DNA of 64,000 nt, taken from assembly GCA_964603635.1 (NCBI GenBank), contig CAZRVH010000005.1, forward strand, positions 8,208 to 72,207. Direction: 5' to 3'. Made by a program: the position numbers and the translations under genes. Of the stretch, positions 16,178 through 25,741 are shown piece after piece (the first letter of the stretch is position 1; each line of letters starts with the position of its first letter). Under the pieces are notes generated by a model. The model saw only the letters and a list, made by a program, of their open reading frames with translations, was not told where the DNA came from and ran no database searches. This DNA comes from CAZRVH01 sp964603635 (lineage in GTDB: Bacteria; Patescibacteriota; Gracilibacteria; Peribacterales; Peribacteraceae).

Positions 16178-16798
16178 ATGCGGCACGCACCCCTCTTCGA
16201 TCTCGACGGCACGTTGGTGAAAACAATGGACCTCTACGTCCAATCCCTCATCGACGGGTTCGAGGCGGCGGACATCATATACACCCGCGAGGACTTCGCC
16301 CGTACCTTCCCGACGGGCATGACGCTCGAGGGGTATCTGGCCGAGCAAAAACTCGACCCCACACTTGCCCCCGTTATCGGCGGGGCATGCGACGAGGCGT
16401 ACCTGCAACGGCTGCGGAACGAGGCGGCGCTCTACCCGGGTGTCGAACGGATCCTGGATAGGATCGCAAACCGGCCGCATGCCATCATCACCGGATCGCG
16501 CCGGCGCTACGTGGACGCCATTTGCGCACGCATCCCACGGCTGCAATCCATCCCGACCATCACGCGGGACGATATGCATCCTTATCACAAACCGCACCCG
16601 CACGGCCTTTTGCTGGCCATGCAACGCTTGGATGTACAACCGGAACAATGCGTATACATTGGCGATCAACCGTTCGATATCAGCGCGGCGACCTGCGCGA
16701 AGATACTGGGCATTCTTATTCGCACCGAACACACCCCGCCGGAATACCAGGCGGCATACGAAGTGCGGTCGCATGCGGAGCTGTTTGAGTTGTTATGA
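16178..16798 (+). CDS. HAD-superfamily hydrolase (phosphoglycolate phosphatase-like)
   Basis: The 206-residue product starts MRHAPLFDLDGTLVKT and carries all four HAD motifs: nucleophile DxD in FDLDGT, Thr/Ser in IITGSR, Lys in YHKPHPHG and the acidic motif YIGDQPFD. A helical cap follows motif I, as in subclass I phosphatases. The substrate is unknown. An upstream ATG at 16019 would add residues read from the pyrC remnant and was rejected. The gene converges on pyrC and sits between two copies of its 3' end. Confidence 0.88.
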   Translation: MRHAPLFDLDGTLVKTMDLYVQSLIDGFEAADIIYTREDFARTFPTGMTLEGYLAEQKLDPTLAPVIGGACDEAYLQRLRNEAALYPGVERILDRIANRPHAIITGSRRRYVDAICARIPRLQSIPTITRDDMHPYHKPHPHGLLLAMQRLDVQPEQCVYIGDQPFDISAATCAKILGILIRTEHTPPEYQAAYEVRSHAELFELL

Positions 16799-16809
16799 TG
16801 GTTCCCGCG

Positions 16810-18126
16810 TCATCGCAGCACCCTCTCGATCTTCCCCTTCACCGTCCACCCCTCGTAGGGCGTCCAACCGCATTTGCTATGGAGATTCTCGGCTTCGAGG
16901 ATCCATTCCTTATTTGGATCGACAATGACAACGTCCGCCCTGGCCGCGTCCAGGATGTCGCCTTTCCCAAGCCGGAAGATGCGGTTGGGATTGTCGAAAC
17001 AGAGACGGCGGATATCGTAGTACGTCAGGTTCGCGTCCTTGGGACGTGATGAAGTCGGGTGCGGCCAATGATGTGCCGCGACGGAGAGAAGGAGAGGGAT
17101 CATTGTTTCCACTCCCGGGACGCCACTGGGTGCCTTGAGTGCATTGATGTTATTTTTTTCCTCGATGGTATGCGGCGCATGGTCCGTGACGACCATATCG
17201 ATGGTGCCGTCCGCGATTCCTTTCCAGAGCGCATCGCGATCGTCCGCGGGACGGATGGGAGGGTTCATCTTGATACGAGTTCCCAATGCCCCGTAATCGT
17301 CCGTGGTACAGAACAGATGGTGCGCCGTTGCTTCGGCTGTGACAGGCACACCCCTCTTTTTCGCTTCCCGGACAAGATCCACTCCCAGTCGGGTGGACAC
17401 GTGCGCCACGTGGAAACTGGTACCGTAGTACTCGGCACGGCGGATGGAATCGCCGATGGAACGGGCTTCCGACTCGGCGGGCCGGACGAGCGAGTGCATG
17501 CCCACATGATCGATGCCTGCGTACGCACGCTCGGCCCTGGCATTGATGTGGACGTCCTCGCAATGCGCCATGAGCAGCACGTTGTAATCCGCACAGGCCC
17601 GAAAGACATCGCCCACCATATTCTCCTCGATCTTCTGATCTCCCGTGGAATGTTCTAGGTAGAGCTTCACGCCGCACATCCACCGGCGAAGTTCTTGCGA
17701 GGCGGAATCCCGCGCCTCCATGAACTGCCGGAACTGCTCCAGGTGCGCGGGCTTCGTCATGCCCAAGTAGAAGCGCATGTCGATGCACGACTGCTCCACT
17801 GCGCGCCTCACCTTATCCGAAAAAGCGGCGATGGTGACCGTGGGCGGGTTGGTGTTCGGCATGTCGCACGCCGTCGTCACCCCTCCCCGCATTGCGCTGA
17901 TGGATTCCGATTCCATATTTCCTTTGTATTCGTATCCCGGGGTGCGGAAGTGGACGTGCGGATCGATGAAACCCGGGAACACCATCTTCCCATGCAGGTT
18001 CAACGCATCCGAATGGCGGGAAGTTTCCCCGCCGAAGCGGACGACGCCGTCGTTCCAATGCAGATCCGCGTTGCGCTCTCGGTCCGCATCGATGATGGTG
18101 CCGTCGCGCAGGAAAAAGTCCCTCAT
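16810..18126 (-). CDS. pyrC: Dihydroorotase
   Basis: The 438-residue amidohydrolase has the metal-binding motif DPHVHFRTPG, GVTTACDMPNTNPP, the Lys in GVKLYLEHSTG (carboxylated in many family members), His residues in MAHCEDVH and HVAHVST, and the catalytic Asp in VTDHAPHT. It closes carbamoyl-aspartate to dihydroorotate in pyrimidine synthesis. No other pyr gene is in the window, so it may serve salvage-like or partial pathways. The start is the ATG of MRDFFLRDGTIID; the longer frame upstream is not conserved in character. Confidence 0.93.
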   Translation of the reverse strand: MRDFFLRDGTIIDADRERNADLHWNDGVVRFGGETSRHSDALNLHGKMVFPGFIDPHVHFRTPGYEYKGNMESESISAMRGGVTTACDMPNTNPPTVTIAAFSDKVRRAVEQSCIDMRFYLGMTKPAHLEQFRQFMEARDSASQELRRWMCGVKLYLEHSTGDQKIEENMVGDVFRACADYNVLLMAHCEDVHINARAERAYAGIDHVGMHSLVRPAESEARSIGDSIRRAEYYGTSFHVAHVSTRLGVDLVREAKKRGVPVTAEATAHHLFCTTDDYGALGTRIKMNPPIRPADDRDALWKGIADGTIDMVVTDHAPHTIEEKNNINALKAPSGVPGVETMIPLLLSVAAHHWPHPTSSRPKDANLTYYDIRRLCFDNPNRIFRLGKGDILDAARADVVIVDPNKEWILEAENLHSKCGWTPYEGWTVKGKIERVLR

Positions 18127-18335
18127 ACCGGCCGACAACAATATGCCCCCGAGGGCGGGGAGTACAAGGGGTCTTTGCCTGTCAGGTGTCGATCCGGCAC
18201 GGGAAACATCCGTCTCCGCCCTTTGGTCATGGACGAGAGGCGTCGGAGTACCGATCGACCGCAGCATGTGCCCGGACCATACGGTCACACCAAACAATTC
18301 GCAATTGACGGAATTTTTTCGGCTATACTCACCGC

Positions 18336-19802
18336 ATGTCCCAGCGACAAATCGCAAAAAGCACCCTATGGCAACTCGGCAGCCAGATCATCATGGCGGC
18401 CTTGGCGATCTTCACGGTGAAGATCGTGGCGACAGGCCTCAGCAAGGAGCTCGCGGGACTCTACAATACCGCCTACGGGTACCTGCAGCTGTTCGGCATC
18501 CTCGCGGATTTCGGGCTGTATGCCGTGGCCATCCGGGAGATGAGCAAGGCCGATGGAAAGAAAGAACGGGAAACAATCCTCGGCAATCTCATCGTCGTGC
18601 GCTGCGGCATCCTGCTGCTCTCCATCGGAAGCGCGCTCGCCATCGCGTGGCTCACGCCCGCATGGCAGGGAACGCCGTTGCCGCTCAGCATCACCATCGC
18701 CTCACTCGTGCCCTCGTTCACGTTGCTCGCGGGCATCCTGCGCACGGTCTTCCAGGTGAAGCACAAGATGCAGTTCGTGTTCGTCGCGGAAGTGCTGCAG
18801 CGCGTGCTCATCGCCGGGGCGATGCTCGTCGTCCTGCTGCTGGGCGTACGTGATTCAGAAGATCCGGCGATGCTCTATCTCTTCCTGGGACTCGGCAGCT
18901 TGGGGGCGCTTTTGCTCTACGTACTCTCGCTGGTATTCGGATGGCGACTGATGGCCATCCGCCCGCGCTTCGATGCGGACGTTTTGAAAAAACTGCTCGC
19001 GCAGGCGGCGCCCTACGGAGTCGCCTACCTGTTCACCGCGCTCTACCGCCAGTTCGACGTCACGCTCATCGCCATGCTCCGACCCGATGACTTCGAACTG
19101 CAGAACGCCTCGTACGGATTCGTGCAACGCATGATGGATATGGCCTACCTGCTCCCGACCATCCTTCTGAACTCCACGCTCCCATCGCTCACGGACCGCG
19201 TGAAGAAAGGAGAGGATACGAAACACTTCGTCGGGCGTATCTTCTTCACCATCATCCTGCTCTCCCTCACGACGTTTCTGTTCAGCTTCTTCTGGCCCCG
19301 CGCACTCAGCGAACTTTTGATCAACGACACCTATCTCTCCACGGCGACGCAGCCGGGGTCGGACACGGCCCTGCGCCTGCTCTCGGTGTCCATGTTCATG
19401 AACGGCATCATCCTGTTCTCGTTTTATTCTCTGCTTGCGAAACATGCCTGGAGGCCGCTCGTATCGACGCTCTTCCTGGGCGTGCTTGTCTCGCTCTTCC
19501 TGAATCTCACCCTCATCCCGGACATGGGCTTCGTCGGCGCGTCCTACACATCCATCGCGACGCACACGCTGCTCGCGTTCCTGTTGCTACCGCAAAGCCT
19601 GCGAGTCCTGCCGATGAAGCTGACCGGCATGATGGCGGGCCAGGCATCGGCGTACGCGGGAACCCTGGGGCTCTTCCTGTGGGGAACGGCACCGTTCCTG
19701 GAATCGCCGCTTCGGACGGTGGGGGCGTTGGGTATCGGATTGGTCCTGATTCTCGGGTTGGCCAAGGCGAGCGGGATACAAAAGGCATTGATGAATGAAT
19801 AG
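18336..19802 (+). CDS. Polysaccharide/lipid flippase of the MOP superfamily (Wzx/MurJ-like)
   Basis: The 488-residue protein has about 12-14 hydrophobic helices and begins SQRQIAKSTLWQLGSQIIMA, the typical start of Wzx-type flippases. It probably moves a lipid-linked sugar across the membrane for surface glycans. A -10 TATACT ends six bases before the ATG, a leaderless start. A palindromic word repeat follows its stop codon. Confidence 0.88.
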   Translation: MSQRQIAKSTLWQLGSQIIMAALAIFTVKIVATGLSKELAGLYNTAYGYLQLFGILADFGLYAVAIREMSKADGKKERETILGNLIVVRCGILLLSIGSALAIAWLTPAWQGTPLPLSITIASLVPSFTLLAGILRTVFQVKHKMQFVFVAEVLQRVLIAGAMLVVLLLGVRDSEDPAMLYLFLGLGSLGALLLYVLSLVFGWRLMAIRPRFDADVLKKLLAQAAPYGVAYLFTALYRQFDVTLIAMLRPDDFELQNASYGFVQRMMDMAYLLPTILLNSTLPSLTDRVKKGEDTKHFVGRIFFTIILLSLTTFLFSFFWPRALSELLINDTYLSTATQPGSDTALRLLSVSMFMNGIILFSFYSLLAKHAWRPLVSTLFLGVLVSLFLNLTLIPDMGFVGASYTSIATHTLLAFLLLPQSLRVLPMKLTGMMAGQASAYAGTLGLFLWGTAPFLESPLRTVGALGIGLVLILGLAKASGIQKALMNE

Positions 19803-19870
19803 CAATGAATAGCTTGGAAAGCTTGTGAGGTTTGGCAAGGTTCCTTTTCAAGCTTTCCAAGCTCCCTATG
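19803..19870. repeat. Palindromic word repeat with 15-bp perfect arms
   Basis: AGCTTGGAAAGCTTG is followed after a short spacer by its exact reverse complement CAAGCTTTCCAAGCT. The left arm, extended to AGCTTGGAAAGCTTGTGA, recurs identically near 62675. It probably forms a hairpin downstream of the flippase gene. Confidence 0.75.
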
Positions 19871-19949
19871 CCTCTTTCTGCTGATTTCCCTTATTTGCAC
19901 CAAAACACCCTTTCTGCTACAATAAGAAGAAACATTCACACAAACACCC

Positions 19950-21248
19950 ATGAAGACATTCGCCGCCCGCCTGTCCCTAGGCCTCCTTTCGCTCGCGTTC
20001 CCGCTGACGGCGTTCGCCGCCGCGCCGGACAACGTGACCGGGATCAATGCCGTTCTCGACAACGGTAAGGTGACCGTGACCTGGAACAAGGTGACGACGC
20101 AGGAGATCGCGAGTTACCGGGTGTTCTACAGCCATACGTCCATCTTGAAGGAAAACGGCCTGTACGATGATTTCGATTTCGTCAGCGGCACCGAAAACAC
20201 GTACGTATTCACGTCGCTCCCGCGCACGGAAACGCTGTATGTCTCCGTCCTGGCGGTGAACAAACAAGGCGAAGAAAGCCCGTTCTTCGCCGAGGAAGCA
20301 TCGGTTTCGCTGCGCGCGCCGGCATCCTCCGCCGCCGCATCCATCGCATCGAGCGCCGCGGCGGTATCTTCCGTGACCCCCTCCGTCGCAAGCGGCACGG
20401 CTTCGTCGTCCGCACGCATGGTTGCCGAGGCGGCCACGCTGCGTCTCCTGAAAGCGGAAAAAGCATCGTCCACGGGCGTACTCCTGACGTTCTCCCATAC
20501 CATCGCCCCCCTGACAGGCGGCGCCGATACGCTCTTTAGCATCGTGTTCGGCAGCGGCTACAACCTGCCCGTCACGGGCGCGGCCGTATCGGGAAACACC
20601 GTGCTCGTGAAAACCTATCCGCTCACCAAGGGAACGGTGTACCTGTTACAGGTCACCGGAAACGTGAAGGGAGTCGATGCGGCGGGCAAGCCGATCTCCA
20701 TGGACCCCCTGCAACTCCCGACGTTCGTGCAGGACTCTGCCTCCGCGTCTTCCGCTGCTGCGACGGGTACGTACCCCGACGTGACCAACCTGCGTCTTCG
20801 CGCGACGGCGGAAGGCGGCGGGCTCTACGCGATCGATACCTCGTGGAATGCGCCTGATGCGCAGGGAGTGGAAGGATTCCTCATCGCGCAAAGCACGGAC
20901 GGCGGAGCCACCTTCGGGGCGGCGCTTCGCGTTGCCGGCACGTCGCGCGGCGTCCGCATTCCGCATGCCAGCGGCAAGGCCATGGGCATTTCCATCCGCA
21001 CGCTGTACGCCGACGGACAAACCTCCAGGGGCATCTTCCAGAGCATCGTCCTGGGAAACGGCCAGTCATCCGGCACCGCGTCTTCCCGCGCGCCGACCGG
21101 CACCCTTCCCCCCGTCGGTTCCGTCACGGGGCAGAACGGCAAGGGAGGCAAGCTTCCGGAGAGCGGCGTGAATATATGGGTGTTGATCACGCTCACGGGT
21201 GCGGCGGTCGCCTGGAAGAAGATGCGCTTGCAGGGAGCGGAGGCATAA
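19950..21248 (+). CDS. Secreted fibronectin type III protein with LPESG sorting-like tail
   Basis: The 432-residue protein has a signal peptide (ending TAFAAAPD), an FN3 domain (NVTGINAVLDNGKVTVTWNK), Ser/Ala-rich linkers, a middle domain and a second FN3-like domain. The end is KLPESG, a hydrophobic helix and KKMRLQG. This resembles an LPxTG sortase signal with Ser in place of Thr. It is likely displayed on the cell surface. A good promoter lies upstream: TTGCAC, 17 bases, TACAAT. No sortase gene is in the window. Confidence 0.82.
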   Translation: MKTFAARLSLGLLSLAFPLTAFAAAPDNVTGINAVLDNGKVTVTWNKVTTQEIASYRVFYSHTSILKENGLYDDFDFVSGTENTYVFTSLPRTETLYVSVLAVNKQGEESPFFAEEASVSLRAPASSAAASIASSAAAVSSVTPSVASGTASSSARMVAEAATLRLLKAEKASSTGVLLTFSHTIAPLTGGADTLFSIVFGSGYNLPVTGAAVSGNTVLVKTYPLTKGTVYLLQVTGNVKGVDAAGKPISMDPLQLPTFVQDSASASSAAATGTYPDVTNLRLRATAEGGGLYAIDTSWNAPDAQGVEGFLIAQSTDGGATFGAALRVAGTSRGVRIPHASGKAMGISIRTLYADGQTSRGIFQSIVLGNGQSSGTASSRAPTGTLPPVGSVTGQNGKGGKLPESGVNIWVLITLTGAAVAWKKMRLQGAEA

Positions 21249-21257
21249 GATGACCGG

Positions 21258-22127
21258 GTGCGTCGCATCCTGATCATCGCCGTCGCGTGCGTCCTCGTGC
21301 TGTTGCTTTTGGCGGTACGGGAAAGTTTGATGGCGTCGCCGAAGCATGAAACGACCATTCATTTCTTCGACGTGGGACAAGGGGATGCCGCGATGATCAC
21401 GGGACCGAGCGGGCAGCAGATCGTGGTGGACGGGGGACCGGACCTTTCTTTGCTGGAGCACCTGGAGCGCACGATGCCGTTCCTGGACCGGAGCATCGAC
21501 ATGCTGGTCCTGAGCCATCCGCACCAGGACCACCTCTTCGCATTCCCGGAACTCCTGAAACGGTACGCGGTGCGCAACATCCTGATGACGGGGATGGATT
21601 TCGGGCTTCCGAAATACCGTGAGATGCTGACGCTCGCGAAAGAAAAAAACGTACATGTGTTACTGGCGGACCCGACGAAAGACATCATCTGGGAAGACGG
21701 CCTGATGCTGGACGTGGTGTGGCCGCGCGAAGGATTGTTGGGACAGAAGGGAGACGCAAACAACACGTCCGTGGCTCTGCGCGTGCTCTACGGCGAAGAC
21801 AGCGCACTCTTCACGGGGGACATGGAGGAGCCCGAGGAACGTGCCATCCTGTCGGCGGGCATCGATGTGAGCGCGGATATCTTGAAAGTAGCGCACCACG
21901 GCAGCAGGACGTCGAGTTCGACTGGATTTTTGATGGCGGTGAAGGCGACGGAGGCCGTCGTATCGGTAGCGACGCAGAATAGTTATAAGCTGCCGAACCA
22001 GGACGTGCTGGATCGCCTGAAACACTTCGGCATGAAGACGCACCTGACGAGCCTGAGCGGGTCGCTGACGGTGAGATTGGATGGGAAGAAGAATCTGCCA
22101 TACAGTGCTGAATTACGGGTGGAATGA
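21258..22127 (+). CDS. ComEC/Rec2-like metallo-beta-lactamase hydrolase
   Basis: The 289-residue protein has an N-terminal membrane anchor and then the DNA-uptake-type hydrolase domain: FFDVGQGDAAMI, VVDGGPD, LSHPHQDH, GDANNTSVAL, FTGDME and KVAHHGS. It lacks the polytopic competence domain of full ComEC. It may act on imported DNA or on a periplasmic phosphoester. It starts at a GTG nine bases after the preceding stop, so the two genes are probably one transcript. Confidence 0.9.
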   Translation: MRRILIIAVACVLVLLLLAVRESLMASPKHETTIHFFDVGQGDAAMITGPSGQQIVVDGGPDLSLLEHLERTMPFLDRSIDMLVLSHPHQDHLFAFPELLKRYAVRNILMTGMDFGLPKYREMLTLAKEKNVHVLLADPTKDIIWEDGLMLDVVWPREGLLGQKGDANNTSVALRVLYGEDSALFTGDMEEPEERAILSAGIDVSADILKVAHHGSRTSSSTGFLMAVKATEAVVSVATQNSYKLPNQDVLDRLKHFGMKTHLTSLSGSLTVRLDGKKNLPYSAELRVE

Positions 22128-22166
22128 GCTGGATCACCCTTCTTTCCGCCTCTACACTACGCGCAC

Positions 22167-23483
22167 ATGAAAACCCTGGTCCTCCTCGCGGGGCAAAGCA
22201 CGCGCTTCTGGCCTTTGAAAGATAAGTCCCTTTTCCCGATCTGCGGAAAGACGCTTGTCGAGTGGCAGATCGAACGGCTGCGCGCGGCGGGCTGCGACGA
22301 CATCGCGATCGTCGCGAACGATGAGAACGCACCCATAGTGAAGAAACTTCTTCCTGAAATGGAAGTGTTCGTGCAGGAAGACAAGGACCTCGGCACGCGC
22401 GGGGCATTGATCAGCGCGCTGAAAGAAATCCCGAAAGGACCCGTGATGGTGGTGGCAGGAACGGATATCGTCGACATGGAAGGATATAAGGAGATCCTGA
22501 AGATCGCTGCACAACCGGGAGTGGACGGAGCGATCCTGGGCAAACACATGGACACCTATTTCCCGGGCGGCTACATGACGGTACAGAAGGACGGCCGGAT
22601 CACCGACATCGTGGAGAAGCCGGGGGAGGGAAACGAACCAAGCAACTTCGTAAACATCGTCGTCCATATCCATAACGACTACGACGCGCTCTGGGACGCG
22701 ATGATGACGATCCCGGACCCGAAGGGAGACGGCTACTCGCAGACGGAACAGACGCTCTTCGCCACGAAGAACTACCAGGTCGCGGAATACCGCGGGCGCT
22801 GGAACGCCGTGAAGTACCCGTGGCACCTGCTGGAGATGATGGACATGTTCCTGAAGGAGAAGGCAAAGCCCTTCATCCACCCCACCGCGACCATCCACCC
22901 GTCCGCCGTCATCGAAGGCGACGTCTATATAGATGAGGGAACGGAAGTCCTGCCGCACGCCGTCATCAACGGGCCGGCGTACATCGGACGCAACTGCGAG
23001 ATCCGCTACGGCAGCATCATCCGCGGGGGCAGCATGGGCGACCGCTGCGTCATCGGCGCGCACTCGGAGATCAAGGGGACGGTGCTGCACAGCGACGTAT
23101 GGACGCACGGCACGTACCTGGGCGACAGCGTGGTGGGGAACAACGTGTCGTTCGGCACGGGCACGGTGACGGCCAACCTTCGCCTCGACGAAGGACACGT
23201 GCACTCGCACGTGGGAGGAAAGAAGTTATCGACGGGTCGCATCAAATTCGGAACGGCCGTCGGCAACGACGTGCGCGTCGGCATGAAGGTCGGCATCAAC
23301 CCCGGCGTGAAAATCGGAAGCAACTCGATGGTGTCATCGGGCGTGTTGGTAACCGAAGATATTTCGAATAATTCCTACGTCGTAATGAAGGGCGGACACA
23401 TGCTCGCGAGACCGACGACGACGGATGTTCCGAAGATCGATGCGAGGGAAGAATTTAAGAATGAGATGCAGTCAAAGAAATAA
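22167..23483 (+). CDS. Sugar-1-phosphate nucleotidylyltransferase with left-handed beta-helix domain
   Basis: The 438-residue protein starts MKTLVLLAGQSTRFWPLKDK, a nucleotidyltransferase P-loop, with the metal-binding VVAGTDIVDM and the sugar motif IVEKPGEG. From about residue 230 it has hexapeptide repeats (IHPTATIHPSAVIEGDVYID onward) as in GlmU or bifunctional mannose/glucose-1-phosphate enzymes. It probably makes an NDP-sugar for surface glycans. The exact sugar is not decided. A TACACT -10 lies eight bases before the ATG. Confidence 0.88.
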   Translation: MKTLVLLAGQSTRFWPLKDKSLFPICGKTLVEWQIERLRAAGCDDIAIVANDENAPIVKKLLPEMEVFVQEDKDLGTRGALISALKEIPKGPVMVVAGTDIVDMEGYKEILKIAAQPGVDGAILGKHMDTYFPGGYMTVQKDGRITDIVEKPGEGNEPSNFVNIVVHIHNDYDALWDAMMTIPDPKGDGYSQTEQTLFATKNYQVAEYRGRWNAVKYPWHLLEMMDMFLKEKAKPFIHPTATIHPSAVIEGDVYIDEGTEVLPHAVINGPAYIGRNCEIRYGSIIRGGSMGDRCVIGAHSEIKGTVLHSDVWTHGTYLGDSVVGNNVSFGTGTVTANLRLDEGHVHSHVGGKKLSTGRIKFGTAVGNDVRVGMKVGINPGVKIGSNSMVSSGVLVTEDISNNSYVVMKGGHMLARPTTTDVPKIDAREEFKNEMQSKK

Positions 23484-23585
23484 AGGAAATCAAAGAAATC
23501 AAGGAGCGAAACGATGAGGAATACAAACATCATTGATTGCCTTGATTACCTCTATTCCCTTTATTTCCTCGCGTTTTCTCCTCTT
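23484..23585. repeat. Palindromic word repeat (AAATCAAGG / CCTTGATT type)
   Basis: AG-rich words (AAAGGAAATCAAAGAAATCAAGG style) are followed by their pyrimidine complements (TTGATTGCCTTGATTACC style), giving a long imperfect hairpin. The same words recur at 38.9 kb and 60.8 kb. It separates the upstream gene from the DnaA-box region. Confidence 0.6.
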
Positions 23586-23589
23586 ACCC

Positions 23590-23962
23590 ACACCTATCCA
23601 CATTCCCGTACACTCCCCCAGATGGATACAAAAGTTATCCACACCTACTGTGGATATGTGGATAACTAGTTCTCCCCAGACTCGGGGAAGTTATGCACAG
23701 GGTTTTGAGTTTTTGGCTTAGGGATGACGTTTTATTAAGATTGGCTTCCGGTAGCGACGGAGGGTGGGTTATCCACGGGTTTTCCACACCCTTCCCACAC
23801 ACACGATTTGTTCCATTCCGTATAAATGCCGAGAATCGGAGAATGGCTAAAAGTTCCACATGCATTCCCACAGAAAAGCCGTGATTTCCGTCCTGATTGG
23901 AAGTGGCATTATGATGACTAATTCAATATAATTACTTTCTTACTTTATCCATTAGGAAAAAA
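23590..23962. other. oriC: Probable replication origin (oriC) with DnaA boxes, next to dnaN
   Basis: A 370-base gene-free region holds three consensus TTATNCACA boxes: TTATCCACA at 23635-23643 (+), the same on the minus strand at 23657-23665, and TTATGCACA at 23691-23699 (+). Near matches lie at 23594, 23649 (minus), 23769 and 23780. An AT-rich stretch at 23910-23960 just before dnaN could be the unwinding element. Such box clusters beside dnaN are typical of bacterial origins. dnaA itself is not in the window. Confidence 0.75.
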
Positions 23963-25126
23963 ATGAAATTCACCTCTGCCACCCAAGATCTTTTGTCAGC
24001 GTTGCAGCTCGTGAGCCGCGCGATTTCCAGCCAGCAAGCACTCCCGATTTTGGGAAACATTTTGTTTAAAGCGGAGGGGGGAACATGCACCGTGAGCGCG
24101 ACCGATTTGGAATTGAGTATCGTCACGTCTTTCGATGCGACCGTGGAGACTCCCGGGTCCATCACGATTCCCGCGAAAGCGATTTTAAACTTTGCGCAAT
24201 ACAACAGCGATCCGGAGGTGACATTGGAAACCGTGGAGGGAACGCAGTTAAAATGCACGTCCGCGCATGGCAAGACAATGCTTTCCGGGGAGAAAGCGAG
24301 TGACTACCCATCCATCCCGACCGTGGAAAACAAGACTGCGTTCGCCCTAGATGCGGCGAGTTTACTGGAGGCTCTCCACCTCGTCACCTTTACGTCCGCG
24401 CGCACCAGCCTGCGTCCGGTGCTCTCCGGGGTGTATTTGCGTACGGAGGGGCCCGAGTTCATCCTTGTGGCCACCGACAGCTACCGTTTGTCGGAGTATA
24501 AGATCAAGGCCGAGGCGGAGGGTGGGGATATCTCCTGCATCATCCCGGTAAAGGTATTGGACGAATTGAAGACGATGCTTGCCGCGAAGAAGCCGGCGAA
24601 GCGCAGCCCGACCGAGGAAGAGGCGAAGGAGGGTACCCGCGAGGAAGCCATTCCCGTCCGCGTGACACTGGGCACGCAGCAGATCGAGATCACGGTGGGA
24701 AACACACGCCTTCTGTCACGTCTTATCGAGGGTAAGTTCCCGGACTATCGCCAGATCATCCCGAAGGAAGCGCCGACGAAGACGTTCGTTACCACGCGCG
24801 ATCTTTCCACCGCCACGAAACGCATGCACTACTTCGCGAAGGAGATGAACAACAGCCTTACGTTCACCATCAAGCCATCCGAGGTTCACATTCAAACCCC
24901 CCAGACGCAGCTCGGCCGCGATGAGGCCACTCTTCCCGCGGAGACCACGGGAACCGACGGAAAGATCGCCCTCAGCTCCAGTTATCTCCTCGATTTCCTC
25001 GCCCATATCGACGGCGAACAGGTGGAAATGCGCGTGATGGACAGCATGCATCCCGCCGTGTTCCATCTTCCGGGCAACGAGAAGTTCCTGCATCTCATCA
25101 TGCCGTTGAGGCTGCAGGAATCGTAA
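23963..25126 (+). CDS. dnaN: DNA polymerase III sliding clamp (beta subunit)
   Basis: The 387-residue protein shows the three-domain clamp architecture, beginning MKFTSATQDLLSALQLVSRA and ending with the conserved HLIMPLRL. It tethers polymerase III (dnaE at 39.7 kb) to DNA. An insertion with Lys/Glu-rich residues (KKPAKRSPTEEEAKEG) lies in the middle domain. It has a weak AGGA ribosome site and a TATAAT box about 30 bases upstream. Confidence 0.97.
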   Translation: MKFTSATQDLLSALQLVSRAISSQQALPILGNILFKAEGGTCTVSATDLELSIVTSFDATVETPGSITIPAKAILNFAQYNSDPEVTLETVEGTQLKCTSAHGKTMLSGEKASDYPSIPTVENKTAFALDAASLLEALHLVTFTSARTSLRPVLSGVYLRTEGPEFILVATDSYRLSEYKIKAEAEGGDISCIIPVKVLDELKTMLAAKKPAKRSPTEEEAKEGTREEAIPVRVTLGTQQIEITVGNTRLLSRLIEGKFPDYRQIIPKEAPTKTFVTTRDLSTATKRMHYFAKEMNNSLTFTIKPSEVHIQTPQTQLGRDEATLPAETTGTDGKIALSSSYLLDFLAHIDGEQVEMRVMDSMHPAVFHLPGNEKFLHLIMPLRLQES

Positions 25127-25165
25127 GCCGTTTCTTTCCCGCAACTTTCGCCTACAATGGACCCG

Positions 25166-25600
25166 ATGTGGGTTTTTTTATCGATCCTGGCATCCGTCCT
25201 TTGGGGTTTGCTTTACGTGCTTAGCGAGGAATTATACAGACACGTCTCCGTGGTTTCGAAAATCGGAATCCTTTGTTTTTTCGTCAGCGGCGTCATGTTG
25301 GTCGTTTCGTGGGTGCGCGGAGACCTTGTGCCTGATATCCGGGTGATCGCGGGGTCCAGGGATATATTGCTTCTGTTCATGGGCATTATTTTGCTTTCGG
25401 TAGCCGCGGAGTTGTGTATCGGCTATTCCATTTCCTTGCGGAATGCCACCCTTGCGTCCCTTATTGAGATCTCCTACCCATTTTTCACCGTTTTCTTTTC
25501 CATTCTGCTTTTCAGGGCCAATCATCTTTCCGTCGGTGTCATTATCGGTGGTTTGATGATCATGGGGGGCGTGACCGTGATTTCGATGACCCACAAATAA
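25166..25600 (+). CDS. EamA-family small membrane transporter (single repeat)
   Basis: The 144-residue protein has four to five membrane helices and the EamA features SVLWGLLYVLSEELY and TLASLIEISYPFFTVFFSI. It contains one EamA repeat, as in small multidrug-resistance-like or paired half-transporters, so it must oligomerise. The TACAAT -10 box overlaps an upstream ATG at 25157; the ATG seven bases past the box, at 25166, is the probable leaderless start. Confidence 0.8.
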   Translation: MWVFLSILASVLWGLLYVLSEELYRHVSVVSKIGILCFFVSGVMLVVSWVRGDLVPDIRVIAGSRDILLLFMGIILLSVAAELCIGYSISLRNATLASLIEISYPFFTVFFSILLFRANHLSVGVIIGGLMIMGGVTVISMTHK

Positions 25601-25741
25601 GGCGGAAATAACCTTGTGATCAAGCCATAAAAGGCGTATTCTGTGTACAGACACCGGGGAGGGATATCCGCAGCGGAGAGGCACCTTTTTTGCGTCTGTA
25701 AGGACTTTATCTTTTTGTCGGCACGACTCCATTTTTCGGAC

